Source of the DNA: Brooklawnia cerclae
Lineage (GTDB): Bacteria > Actinomycetota > Actinomycetes > Propionibacteriales > Propionibacteriaceae
DNA length: 64,000 nucleotides
Assembly (NCBI RefSeq): GCF_011758645.1
Contig: NZ_JAAMOZ010000001.1
Location: 1,488,001-1,552,000, forward strand
Reading direction: 5' to 3'
Below, in pieces: positions 43,946 through 58,825 of the stretch. How positions within the stretch are numbered: position 1 is the stretch's first letter; every line of letters starts with the position of its first letter. Made by a program: the position numbers and the translations under genes. The notes beneath the pieces were generated by a model. It was not told where the DNA came from and ran no database searches. It saw only the letters and a list, made by a program, of their open reading frames with translations.

Positions 43946-44860
43946 TCAGCGCAGCGGCGGGATCTCGACGGCCGCGGCCTCGTCCAGGATGGCCTGGACG
44001 ACGGCGACCTGATCAGGCGTGATCGCGGTGGCCGGGGCCAGCGTGTCCGCGGGGTAGTCGATGCCCTTCAGACGGACGGCGATGCGCACACCGCCCAGCA
44101 CATGCTCCGGAATCGCCGGGTAGAGCCGCGACAGCACGTTGACGCGCTGGTAGTACCCGGCGACGGCGGCGAGGTCGCCCGCCTCGTAGGCGCGGTGGAT
44201 GGAGACGAAGAGCTCCGGCTCGACGTTCGTGAGCGCCCCGAGGATGCCGTTGCCACCGTAGAGGCGGTTGAGGAGGTAGTGCTCGTCGGTGCCGGACAGC
44301 ACTGCGACGTCGGGGCGGACGCGTCGCACCGCGGCGATCACCTGACGGGTGTGCCCCGGCACGTCGACGGTGTCCTTGACCGCGACGATGTTCGGGTGGC
44401 GCTCGACGAGCCCCGCGGCGGCCTCGGGGGTGATGTCGAACCCGGTGGGCAGGGGATTGTTGTAGAGCCAGATCGGGGCGTCGACGGCGTCGGCTATACC
44501 GCCGAAATGGCGCTCGATCGCCTCGCCCTTCGGGGGGAAGAAATAGGGAGCGATGACGACCAGTGCAGAGGCTCCGCGTCCGGCCGCGTATTCGGCGAGT
44601 TCCAGGGTCTCGGAGAGCACGGGGCTGGCGACGCCGACGAGCGTCAGGGATCGCCCGGCGATCCGGTCGATGCCGAAGTCGATGATGTCGGTCTTCATGG
44701 AGTGGGGGATGGCGTAGAACTCGCCCGCGGTCCCCAACAGGAAGATGCCATCGATTCCGGCATTCACAAGGTGGTCAAGATGCTGTCCCCAGGATTCGAA
44801 GTCGAAGTCACCGTCGTTGGTGAACATCGAGATCGCCGGGGTGAAGATTCCACTCGGCAT
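43946..44860 (-). CDS. DapA / N-acetylneuraminate lyase family aldolase
   Basis: 304 residues of the DHDPS superfamily: Schiff-base lysine K162 (IVAVKDT), Tyr133 in LYNNPLPTG and FLLGTAGEFYAI for GTAGE binding. It condenses or cleaves pyruvate with an aldehyde. The loop GTDEHYLLNRLYGGNGILG and lack of lysine-pathway neighbours make a sugar-acid or 2-keto-acid aldolase as likely as dihydrodipicolinate synthase. TAGCGT lies 7 nt before the ATG (44860), so leaderless. The frame extends upstream to 45079 into the next gene and was rejected. Confidence 0.85.
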   Translation of the reverse strand: MPSGIFTPAISMFTNDGDFDFESWGQHLDHLVNAGIDGIFLLGTAGEFYAIPHSMKTDIIDFGIDRIAGRSLTLVGVASPVLSETLELAEYAAGRGASALVVIAPYFFPPKGEAIERHFGGIADAVDAPIWLYNNPLPTGFDITPEAAAGLVERHPNIVAVKDTVDVPGHTRQVIAAVRRVRPDVAVLSGTDEHYLLNRLYGGNGILGALTNVEPELFVSIHRAYEAGDLAAVAGYYQRVNVLSRLYPAIPEHVLGGVRIAVRLKGIDYPADTLAPATAITPDQVAVVQAILDEAAAVEIPPLR

Positions 44861-44913
44861 GGTGCGAACGCTACAGGATCGACGACCGCGCGTGGGAAGC
44901 GGCCCGCCCAACG

Positions 44914-44970
44914 GGCACCAATGCGTCGCGAGATGCGATTGGTGCCGCGATGTTGTCAGCTGGTGCCGAT
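44914..44970. promoter_or_regulatory. inverted and direct GGTGCC repeats before the defence operon
   Basis: GGCACCAAT (44914-44922) and ATTGGTGCC (44938-44946) form a 9-bp inverted repeat with a 15-nt spacer; GGTGCCGAT recurs at 44962-44970 as a direct repeat of the right arm. They lie 40-90 bp upstream of the helicase start in a 148-bp divergent region, a plausible binding array for a regulator. Confidence 0.45.
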
Positions 44971-45008
44971 ACGGTGTGTTCCATCGCGCGACATGGAGGT
45001 CATGAAAG

Positions 45009-48419
<3,411 letters not shown>

Positions 48420-48596
48420 GGGGCGGGCATCTGCATATCCGGATGAGGGCGCTATTGCTGAGCGGTGAGCATCGTGCGTCGGCGACGACTCGGTGAGTCC
48501 GCCCGGTCGCGGCGGCTCAGAGTGGCCAGTGGCGCTAAGTTGAGTGACGGTAACAAGCGCCAATGAGGTGCGTGGAGTGGATGGGGGAGCACAGCG

Positions 48597-51389
48597 GTGC
48601 CGAAACGCAAGCTGATCGAGGTGGCGCTGCCGCTGGAAGCCATCAACCGGGAGTCGGCACGTGAGAAGTCGATCCGGCATGGGCATCCGTCCACGCTGCA
48701 CTTGTGGTGGGCGCGGCGTCCTCTCGCGGCCGCGCGGGCGGTGCTGTTCGCGCAGCTCGTGGACGATCCCAGCTCGCACCCCGACCAGTTCGGGACCGAG
48801 CGCGCTCAGCGCGCCGAACGGGAGCGGCTGCACGGCATCATCGAGCGACTGGTCAACTGGGACAACGTGCGTGACGAGAACCTGTTCGCTCAGGCCCACG
48901 AGGAGATCCTGAAGTCGACCGACGGCAAACCGCCGGCAATCCTCGATCCGTTCGCGGGGGGGGGGTCTATCCCTTTGGAGGCCCAACGTCTGGGCCTCGA
49001 GGCGCACGCGTCTGATCTGAACCCGGTCTCCGTCCTCATCAACAAGGCCCTGATCGAGTTACCGCCGAAGTTCCGCGATCTGCCGCCGGTGTTCCCGGGT
49101 GTCGCCGACACTCGTGCGGCGTGGCGGGGAGCCGAGGGACTGGCGGCCGACGTGCGCGCCTTTGGCGAATGGATGCGCGATCAGGCCGATGCGCGCATCG
49201 GGCACCTGTACCCGAAGGCAACACTCCGGTCCTCTGGATCGTCGGCTGAGCCTGTCGAGGCCACCGTGATCGCCTGGATCTGGGCCCGCACCGTCGCCTG
49301 CCCGAACCCGGCCTGCGGTATCGAGATGCCACTTGTGCGCTCGTGGTGGCTCGGCAAGAAGAAGGGCAAGGAGGCCTACATCGTCCCGTCGATCGTCGGG
49401 GACCCGACCCATCCGTCAGGACGACGGGTTCGGTTCGGCATCGGGCACGGCGCGGCTGAGGCTCCTACGCCCGCCACCGATGGCACCGTCGACCGGAGGG
49501 GAGCCCGGTGCGTCGCCTGTCAGACAGCAGTGCCGCTGGACTATGTGCGCGCCGAGGGACGCGCCGGACGCATGGGGCAGCAGCTCATGGCGGTGGTTGC
49601 CGAGGGGACGCGGAGCCGGGTGTATCTAGCGCCGTCGGACGAGCAGGTGAGGGCTGCTGCGGTTGTGCGCCCGGCGGATGTACCAACGGCGGTGCTTCCG
49701 AAAGAGGCACTCGGGTTCCGCGTTCAGTCATATGGCATGACGCATTGGGCAGACCTCTTCACCAACCGGCAACTCGTCGCGCTCACGACGTTCAGCGACC
49801 TCGTCGGCGAGGCACGGCAGAAGGTGCTGGACGATGGCGCGTCAACTGAGTACGCGGACGCAGTTGCCACGTACTTGGCGATGGCGTTGAGCCGCACTCT
49901 CAACAAGTCATCCTCGATCTGTTCGTGGGACAGCAGCACCAAAATGGAGGCGGTACGTGGGGTGTTTGCCCGCCAAGCCATTCCAATGACGTGGGATATC
50001 GCCGAGGCCAACGTACTAGGCCACTCTTCGGGTGGGCTTCTCGAAGACATTGGGTGGGTATACCGATCGATTGCACTGGTGCCCGCGCACGGGATAGGCG
50101 GCTTCGCCGCGCAAGAGGATGCCGCACAATGCCAATATTCAGGCAGAGTGCTGAGCACCGATCCCCCCTACTACGACAACATCGGCTACTCCGACCTGTC
50201 CGATTTCTTCTACGTCTGGCTACGTCGATCGCTGAGACCGATCTATCCCGACCTGTTGTCGACGATGCTCGTCCCGAAGGCTGAGGAACTCGTGGCGAAC
50301 CCCTATCGTCACGACGGCAGGGAGGGGGCGAAGGAGTTCTTCGAAGACGGTTTCCGTACGGTATTCGCCCATGCCCGGAAGTCGGCGTCGACCGATTTCC
50401 CGATTACCGTCTATTACGCCTTCAAACAGAGCGAGTCGGACAGCGGGGGCCAGGTATCGACCGGTTGGGAAACCTTGCTGGAAGGGATGATCCGGTCAGG
50501 TTGGGCGATCACTTCAACGTGGCCGCTGCGTAGCGAACTCGGTAACCGGATGCTGGCCAAGGACACCAACGCTCTGGCGTCGTCCATCGTGCTGTCGCTG
50601 CGTCCCCGCCCGGACGATGCCCCGGTCACCGACCGCAGAGGTTTCATCGCCGCGCTCGAGTCCGAGCTTCCCGATGCGCTTCGCAAGCTCCAGCAGGGCC
50701 GGATCGCGCCGGTTGATCTTCCGCAGGCGGCCATCGGCCCGGGCATGGCGGTGTTCAGCCGGTACGCGGGGGTGCTGGAGCCCGACGGCCACAAGATGAC
50801 GGTCCGTTCGGCGCTCGCGCGTATCAACGAGATTCTCGACCAGGTGCTCAGTGAGCAGGAGGGTGACTACGACCCGACGACGCGTTTCGCGATCGCCTGG
50901 TACCGGCAGCACGGCTACGGCGTCGGCCGGTTCGGCGATGCGGACAACCTCGCTCGCGCGCGGAACACCAGCGTCGATGCACTCGACCGCGACGGCCTGA
51001 TCGTCTCTCGCGCGGGCAGGGTCAACCTGATCCGGCCCGCCGACCTGAGTTGGAACTACGACCCGGCCACCGACCCGCACACAAGCAACTGGGAGGCCCT
51101 GCATCACCTCGTCAAGGTGCTGGAGCGCGACGGCATCGCCCCCGCGGGCGACTTCCTGCGTGCCGAACTCGACCGAAGCGACGGGGCAGTGGACGCCGAC
51201 CTGGTCAAGGAGCTTGCGCACCTGCTGTTCCGCGTCGCTGAAGCCAACGGGTGGACGAAGAACGCGCTCAGCTTCAACTCGCTGGTGACGAGCTGGCCCG
51301 ACATCGTGGACGTCGCGCGTGCCAAGCCGAACGTGGCAGACGAGGAAGAGCCCCAGGATGCCCTCGACTTCGACGAAGAGGAGAACTGA
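48597..51389 (+). CDS. DUF1156 adenine-specific DNA methyltransferase with zinc ribbon
   Basis: 930 residues. The DUF1156 opening EVALPLEAINRESAREKSIR and LHLWWARRPLAAARAVLFAQ is diagnostic. SAM motif I DPFAGGGSIPLEAQ lies near residues 115-128 and the catalytic DPPYYDNIGYSDLSDFFYVW near 521, an N6-adenine (DPPY) type. Between them a zinc ribbon has CPNPAC (about 236) and CVAC (about 304). It probably modifies host DNA for self-recognition. GTG start with GGGGGAG upstream; 177 bp after the helicase, 1 bp before the ATPase gene. A 10-G run and a REP core lie inside it. Confidence 0.92.
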   Translation: MPKRKLIEVALPLEAINRESAREKSIRHGHPSTLHLWWARRPLAAARAVLFAQLVDDPSSHPDQFGTERAQRAERERLHGIIERLVNWDNVRDENLFAQAHEEILKSTDGKPPAILDPFAGGGSIPLEAQRLGLEAHASDLNPVSVLINKALIELPPKFRDLPPVFPGVADTRAAWRGAEGLAADVRAFGEWMRDQADARIGHLYPKATLRSSGSSAEPVEATVIAWIWARTVACPNPACGIEMPLVRSWWLGKKKGKEAYIVPSIVGDPTHPSGRRVRFGIGHGAAEAPTPATDGTVDRRGARCVACQTAVPLDYVRAEGRAGRMGQQLMAVVAEGTRSRVYLAPSDEQVRAAAVVRPADVPTAVLPKEALGFRVQSYGMTHWADLFTNRQLVALTTFSDLVGEARQKVLDDGASTEYADAVATYLAMALSRTLNKSSSICSWDSSTKMEAVRGVFARQAIPMTWDIAEANVLGHSSGGLLEDIGWVYRSIALVPAHGIGGFAAQEDAAQCQYSGRVLSTDPPYYDNIGYSDLSDFFYVWLRRSLRPIYPDLLSTMLVPKAEELVANPYRHDGREGAKEFFEDGFRTVFAHARKSASTDFPITVYYAFKQSESDSGGQVSTGWETLLEGMIRSGWAITSTWPLRSELGNRMLAKDTNALASSIVLSLRPRPDDAPVTDRRGFIAALESELPDALRKLQQGRIAPVDLPQAAIGPGMAVFSRYAGVLEPDGHKMTVRSALARINEILDQVLSEQEGDYDPTTRFAIAWYRQHGYGVGRFGDADNLARARNTSVDALDRDGLIVSRAGRVNLIRPADLSWNYDPATDPHTSNWEALHHLVKVLERDGIAPAGDFLRAELDRSDGAVDADLVKELAHLLFRVAEANGWTKNALSFNSLVTSWPDIVDVARAKPNVADEEEPQDALDFDEEEN
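48956..48965 (+). repeat. run of ten G inside the methylase SAM motif
   Basis: Ten consecutive G encode the end of the Ala codon through three Gly of motif I (F-A-G-G-G-S). The frame is intact in this sequence. Such runs are prone to slippage, so gene expression could switch on and off. Confidence 0.9.
49244..49260. repeat. REP-like core inside the methylase gene
   Basis: GGCTGAGCCTGTCGAGG matches the core at 54812 (GGCTGAGCCTATCGAAG) except for two transitions and is related to the tandem block at 24928-25200. In frame it adds the peptide SAEPVEA in a linker between the two methylase motifs. Confidence 0.6.
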
Positions 51390-51390
51390 C

Positions 51391-54786
<3,396 letters not shown>

Positions 54787-54792
54787 GAAAAC

Positions 54793-54890
54793 CGCTGATC
54801 GATGCGGGCAACGCTGGCTGAGCCTATCGAAGCCCGTTGCCGGGGGCGGTTTGATGACCCTTCGACAAGCTCAGGGGTCGTCGATCAGCG
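54793..54890. repeat. 98-bp nested palindromic REP/MITE-like element
   Basis: Terminal arms CGCTGATCGA (54793-54802) and TCGATCAGCG (54881-54890) enclose two opposite REP-like cores (GAGCCTATCGAAG and CTTCGACAAGCTC). It begins 7 bp after the DUF499 stop, so it may also end the defence transcript. The rest of 54891-55028 shows nothing else recognisable. Confidence 0.75.
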
Positions 54891-55043
54891 TATCCGTAGC
54901 GCGAGGCGAATCGATGTCAGCGAACTCGTCGCCGCGGCAGCGTCGGGGGTTGATCGCGTTGCCCGCCGAAGTGCGTCAGCGCGCGGTCTGTGTCTTACTC
55001 CTCAAAAGGTAGATTTCTCGCTGGCCGTATATAAAATGTAGTC

Positions 55044-55298
55044 ATGGCCCTCAGTATCAAGGACGCGGAGGCAGATCGCCTTGTCCGCGAACTGGCCGCT
55101 GCGACGGGGGAGACCATCACAGAGGCGGCCCGGAAAGCATTCGCCGAGCGACTTCAGCGCGTACGGTCCCGAGTCGCCGAACCAGACGCGCGCGCTGAGA
55201 TCGACGACATCATCGCGCGCGGCAGGAGCCGTGCCATGCTCGACGAACGGACGCCCGACGAGATCATCGGGTACGACGACCACGGATTGCCCGCCTGA
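55044..55298 (+). CDS. vapB: VapB-type antitoxin (PSK/Rv0623-like)
   Basis: 84 residues: MALSIKDAEADRLVRELAAA with a ribbon-helix-helix-like N-terminus, then TGETITEAARKAFAERLQRV and a disordered acidic tail (DERTPDEIIGYDDHGLPA) that would fill the toxin site. TATAAA lies 8 nt before the ATG, an AT-rich leaderless promoter. It is followed after 1 bp by vapC. It should neutralise VapC and repress the operon. Confidence 0.88.
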   Translation: MALSIKDAEADRLVRELAAATGETITEAARKAFAERLQRVRSRVAEPDARAEIDDIIARGRSRAMLDERTPDEIIGYDDHGLPA

Positions 55299-55299
55299 A

Positions 55300-55698
55300 A
55301 TGGCGATTGTCGTCGACACGTCAGCGCTGGCAGCCATCGTGTTCGGGGAACCCGATGCGAACGCGTTCGCCACCGTGCTGCTGGCGAACGGCGGTGACGT
55401 CCACGTCAGCGCCGCGACTCTCGTCGAGAGTGAGATCGTGCTGGAAAGCCGCCAGGGCATGGCCGCCGTTCAGGATCTGAAGCTCCTGTTGAGCCAGATC
55501 AGTGCTGCCGTCGTCGAGTTCGATCACGCGCAGGCCGCCCTGGCCGCCGCGGCGTGGCGCAGGTTCGGCAAAGGCCGCCATCCCGCAGCGCTGAACTTCG
55601 GTGACTGTTTCTCGTACGCACTGTCGAAACACCTCGGCGTACCGTTGCTGTTCAAGGGCAACGATTTCTCTTTGACCGACGTTGTCAGCGCGATGTGA
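55300..55698 (+). CDS. vapC: VapC-type PIN-domain toxin
   Basis: 132 residues of the PIN fold with the acidic catalytic set D6 (VVDTSAL), E43 (LVESEIV), D102 (NFGDCFSYALS) and D122 (GNDFSLTD). It is a magnesium-dependent RNase that would cut tRNA or rRNA when free of its antitoxin. The ATG lies 1 bp after the vapB stop. The pair sits next to the putative defence operon, a common place for such modules. Confidence 0.9.
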   Translation: MAIVVDTSALAAIVFGEPDANAFATVLLANGGDVHVSAATLVESEIVLESRQGMAAVQDLKLLLSQISAAVVEFDHAQAALAAAAWRRFGKGRHPAALNFGDCFSYALSKHLGVPLLFKGNDFSLTDVVSAM

Positions 55699-55736
55699 AG
55701 GACGATGACTGTCTCCGGGACGATTGTCCGATAAGC

Positions 55737-55747
55737 GACATTATGTC
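55737..55747. promoter_or_regulatory. GACAT-T-ATGTC palindrome upstream of the BtuF-like gene
   Basis: A perfect 5-1-5 inverted repeat, AT-rich, in the 74-bp gap after vapC. TTGTCC 7 bp upstream could be a -35 box. Likely operator for the following gene; partner unknown. Confidence 0.35.
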
Positions 55748-55772
55748 AAACTAGGAACGCGGAAGGCTGCAG

Positions 55773-56555
55773 ATGAGCGTCGACGACCTCGGCTACGAGG
55801 TTCTCCCGGGTTCTCCGATTCGCCGCGTCGTGAGTCTGGTCCCATCGCTCACCGAGGCGCTCGCGGAGACGGCCCCGCAGCTGATCGTCGGCTGCACCGA
55901 CTGGTGCACGCGCCCGTCCGACCTTGATGCCCGTGCCGGTCACAGCGTCGCGAGGGTGCGCGGGACGAAGAATCCCGATCTCGCCGCGATCGCGTCCCTC
56001 GACCCCGACCTCGTCATCGCCAACCAGGAGGAGAACCGGCGCTTCGACGTCGACCGGCTGCGGGCGATGGGGCTGGCCGTCTGGGTGACCCGGATCGATT
56101 CCGTGGACGATGCCCTGCGCAGCCTCGAGCGCCTGATCGCGGTTGTACTCAGCCGGCCGCTCCCCGGCTGGCTGGTGCGTGCCCGGACGAACTGGAGCTT
56201 GCCCGACCCGCCGGTCACGAGACGTGCGGTGGTGTGCATCTGGCGTGACCCGTGGATGGTCGCCGGTCCCGCCACCTACATCGCCGACGTGCTGGGACGC
56301 AGCGGTGTCGGCCTCGCTCCCCTGCCGGTCGACGGGTGGGAACGGGCCCGATATCCCCGCGTCGACCTGGACCTGCTGCGATCGAGCGAGGCCGACGTCG
56401 TCTTGCTGATGGACGCCCCCTATCCGTTCAGCCAGGCTGACGGGTCGGAGTACTTCGCGGGCGTGGATGTCCGCATCGTCCCCGAACGTCCCCTCGCCTG
56501 GTACGGCCCCGGCCTGACGGATGCGCGCTCCGAGATAGCAGCGCTCATGGCCTGA
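55773..56555 (+). CDS. cytosolic BtuF-like helical-backbone metal receptor protein
   Basis: 260 residues of the class III binding-protein fold: RRVVSLVPSLTEALAETAPQ, VGCTDWCTRPSDL and IASLDPDLVIANQEENRRFD, very like BtuF. There is no signal peptide or lipobox and no transporter next to it, so it stays in the cytosol. It may bind cobalamin or another metal chelate or be an enzyme-like offshoot; function unknown. Downstream aldo/keto reductase is on the same strand, about 55 bp away. Confidence 0.8.
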   Translation: MSVDDLGYEVLPGSPIRRVVSLVPSLTEALAETAPQLIVGCTDWCTRPSDLDARAGHSVARVRGTKNPDLAAIASLDPDLVIANQEENRRFDVDRLRAMGLAVWVTRIDSVDDALRSLERLIAVVLSRPLPGWLVRARTNWSLPDPPVTRRAVVCIWRDPWMVAGPATYIADVLGRSGVGLAPLPVDGWERARYPRVDLDLLRSSEADVVLLMDAPYPFSQADGSEYFAGVDVRIVPERPLAWYGPGLTDARSEIAALMA

Positions 56556-56610
56556 GAAGAACCTCGGTGGGCCGGTCGCGGTCCTCCGCTGCGGGTGCAT
56601 GATGTTCCCC

Positions 56611-57465
56611 ATGACGCTCACAGACACCACCACCTGGCGCACTTTGAACGACGGCACCACCCTTCCCCCGATCGGCTTCGGCACCTATCCCCTCCGCGGC
56701 GAGGCGGGGCGGGAAGCCGTCGTCCGAGCCATCGGGAACGGTTACCGGCTCATCGACTCCGCCGAACGCTACGACAACGAGGGTGCGGTCGGCGCGGCCG
56801 TGCGCACGTCCGGTGTGCCACGCGAGGAACTGCGGGTCACGTCGAAGGTGCGGGGCGATCACCAGAGCGCACGAGGCGCCAGGGAGACCGTCGAGGAGAC
56901 TTTGTTCCGCATGGGCCTCGACTACATCGACCTGATGCTCATCCACTGGCCTCTCCCCCGCATCGACAAGTACTCCGAGGTGTTCGGCACGCTGCTCGAA
57001 CTCAAGCGGGAGGGTCTCGTCCGCTCCGTCGGCGTCTCCAATTTCCTCGCCGAGCACATCGACCGGCTCATCGCCGATCACGGCGTCGCCCCTAGCGTCA
57101 ATCAGATCGAACTCCATCCGTTCCTGGCGCAGATCGACCAGGTAGAGGCCAACGCGGCTCGCGGTGTGGTCACCGAGGCCTGGAGCCCGCTGGGTCGCGC
57201 CGGCGACCTGTTGGAGCAGCCGACGATCGTCGAGATCGCACGCGCACACTCCACCTCACCCGGCCAGATCGTGCTCGCATGGGAGATCTCGCGCGGCATC
57301 GTCCCGCTGCCCAAGGCGGCGTCCGACGAACGCCAGTTGGAGAATCTCGCTGCGTTCGAACTCGCCCCGCGGCTGACGCCCGGTGAGGTGGAAGCGATCA
57401 CCGCACTCGGCCCGCTGCAGAGGGTCAACCCGCAGCAGGATCCCGCCACGTGGGAAGAGTGGTGA
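56611..57465 (+). CDS. aldo/keto reductase
   Basis: 284 residues, typical AKR length: GFGTYPLRG, catalytic tetrad D49, Y54, K79 and H112 (LIDSAERYDNE, TSKVRG, LIHWP), and the NADPH segment VPLPKAASDERQLEN. It reduces aldehydes or ketones with NADPH in the cytosol, substrate open. The ATG at 56611 is preferred to 56599/56602 because CATGAT stands 7 nt before it (leaderless). Convergent with the lyase gene, 9 bp away. Confidence 0.92.
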   Translation: MTLTDTTTWRTLNDGTTLPPIGFGTYPLRGEAGREAVVRAIGNGYRLIDSAERYDNEGAVGAAVRTSGVPREELRVTSKVRGDHQSARGARETVEETLFRMGLDYIDLMLIHWPLPRIDKYSEVFGTLLELKREGLVRSVGVSNFLAEHIDRLIADHGVAPSVNQIELHPFLAQIDQVEANAARGVVTEAWSPLGRAGDLLEQPTIVEIARAHSTSPGQIVLAWEISRGIVPLPKAASDERQLENLAAFELAPRLTPGEVEAITALGPLQRVNPQQDPATWEEW

Positions 57466-57474
57466 TCGAGAGTC

Positions 57475-58668
57475 TCAGGCGCGTTCGCCCGTCCAGGTGC
57501 GGTAACCCGTGCCGAGCCGCTCGATGAGTTCCTCGATGTAGCGGGGCTGGGTGGCGAGGTTCACACGGACGAACCCCTCCCAACTCTTGCCGAACCATTC
57601 ACCGTAGTCGACGGCTATTTTGCAGTGGTTCTGGACGAAGGCGTGCGTCTGGGTCGCGGGAATCACCGCGCGCAGGTCGATCAGCGGGAGGTAGGTGCCC
57701 TCCAGTTGGCACACGACCGCACCGGGCAGCGCCTCCTCCAGCCCCTGCTTGACCCGCGCGTAGTTGGCGACGACCACCTGCTTGAGCGCCTCCAGCCATT
57801 CCGCTCCCCCACGGTAGGCGGCTTCGGCGCCGACCAGGCCGAGCACACTCGGGTCGTACTGGCGCCGGGTGTAAGCGTCGTAGCGCGCCCGGAGCGAGGC
57901 GTCCGGGATGACGGCGGTGGCCAGGCCGAGCGAGGCGATGTTGAAGGTCTTGGACGCCGAGTCCACGATCACCGTGCCGGACGCGTAGCGCCCGCCGGCG
58001 ACCGACAGCGCTGGGACGTGTGTGGCGTCACCGAAGGTGAAATCGTGGTGGATCTCGTCGGAGACGACGATCACACCATGCTCCTGGCAGATGCCCAGCA
58101 TGCGGTCGAGTTCGTCCTCGGTCCACACGCGTCCGGCGGGATTGTGCGGGGAACACAGGATGAACAGCCGCACGTCGTTGTCGACGATGGCCTTCTCGAA
58201 CCCGGCGAAGTCGATGGTGAACCGGCCGTCGTGATAGCGCAGATCGCTGGCGACGAGTTTGCGTCCGGTGTCGCGTATCGCGTTGTGGAACGGGTAGTAG
58301 ACCGGTGTCTGGATGAGAACCGCGTCGCCCGGGTCGGTGAACGCGTTGACGAACCAGTACAGCGCGGGGACCACGCCCATCGCGCACCGGATCCACGCCT
58401 TCTCGGTGTGGAGGCCGTGCCGTGATTCGAGCCAACCCTGGTAGGCCTCGTAGAAGGAGCCGGGGATGATCCCGTACCCGAAGACGCCATGGTCCACGCG
58501 GGCCCGCAGCGCGTCCACGACCACCTCGGGCACCCGGAAGTCCATGTCGGCCACCCACACCGGTAGCAGATCGGGATCCCCGAACCGCGCCTCCAGACCG
58601 TCCCACTTGAGGGACGCCGTCCCACGGCGCTCAACCGAATAGCGTTCGACGAACTCGCTGGGCAGCAT
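57475..58668 (-). CDS. MalY/PatB-type aminotransferase (cystathionine beta-lyase family)
   Basis: 397 residues of a fold-type I PLP enzyme: LPVWVADMDFRVPEVVVDAL is the MalY/PatB opening, CSPHNPAGRVWTEDEL and VVSDEIHHDF bind PLP, and K240 lies in VDSASKTFNIASLG. It should cleave C-S bonds of cystathionine or cysteine conjugates, giving homocysteine or thiols. AGGAGG precedes the ATG at 58668; the frame continues upstream but is non-homologous. A link with metX at 23 kb is possible but distant. Confidence 0.92.
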   Translation of the reverse strand: MLPSEFVERYSVERRGTASLKWDGLEARFGDPDLLPVWVADMDFRVPEVVVDALRARVDHGVFGYGIIPGSFYEAYQGWLESRHGLHTEKAWIRCAMGVVPALYWFVNAFTDPGDAVLIQTPVYYPFHNAIRDTGRKLVASDLRYHDGRFTIDFAGFEKAIVDNDVRLFILCSPHNPAGRVWTEDELDRMLGICQEHGVIVVSDEIHHDFTFGDATHVPALSVAGGRYASGTVIVDSASKTFNIASLGLATAVIPDASLRARYDAYTRRQYDPSVLGLVGAEAAYRGGAEWLEALKQVVVANYARVKQGLEEALPGAVVCQLEGTYLPLIDLRAVIPATQTHAFVQNHCKIAVDYGEWFGKSWEGFVRVNLATQPRYIEELIERLGTGYRTWTGERA

Positions 58669-58825
58669 CCGTATCCTCCTGGTCGGTGAGTCTCGTGCCA
58701 GCCTAGAGCGAGACGTTGCCAGGTCCCAATTCACTCCCGCCGTGCCGCGCAGCCCACGTCTGCCCGATACACCTAGGCTGTCGCCATGCGCGATTCCCAT
58801 CCCCACCGACGTCGGAGGGAGAACC

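Noticed and set aside
48940-48980. Frameshift in the methylase at the ten-G run
   Set aside because: The frame stays open with all motifs before and after the run, so the gene is intact in this sequence; only the potential for slippage is reported.
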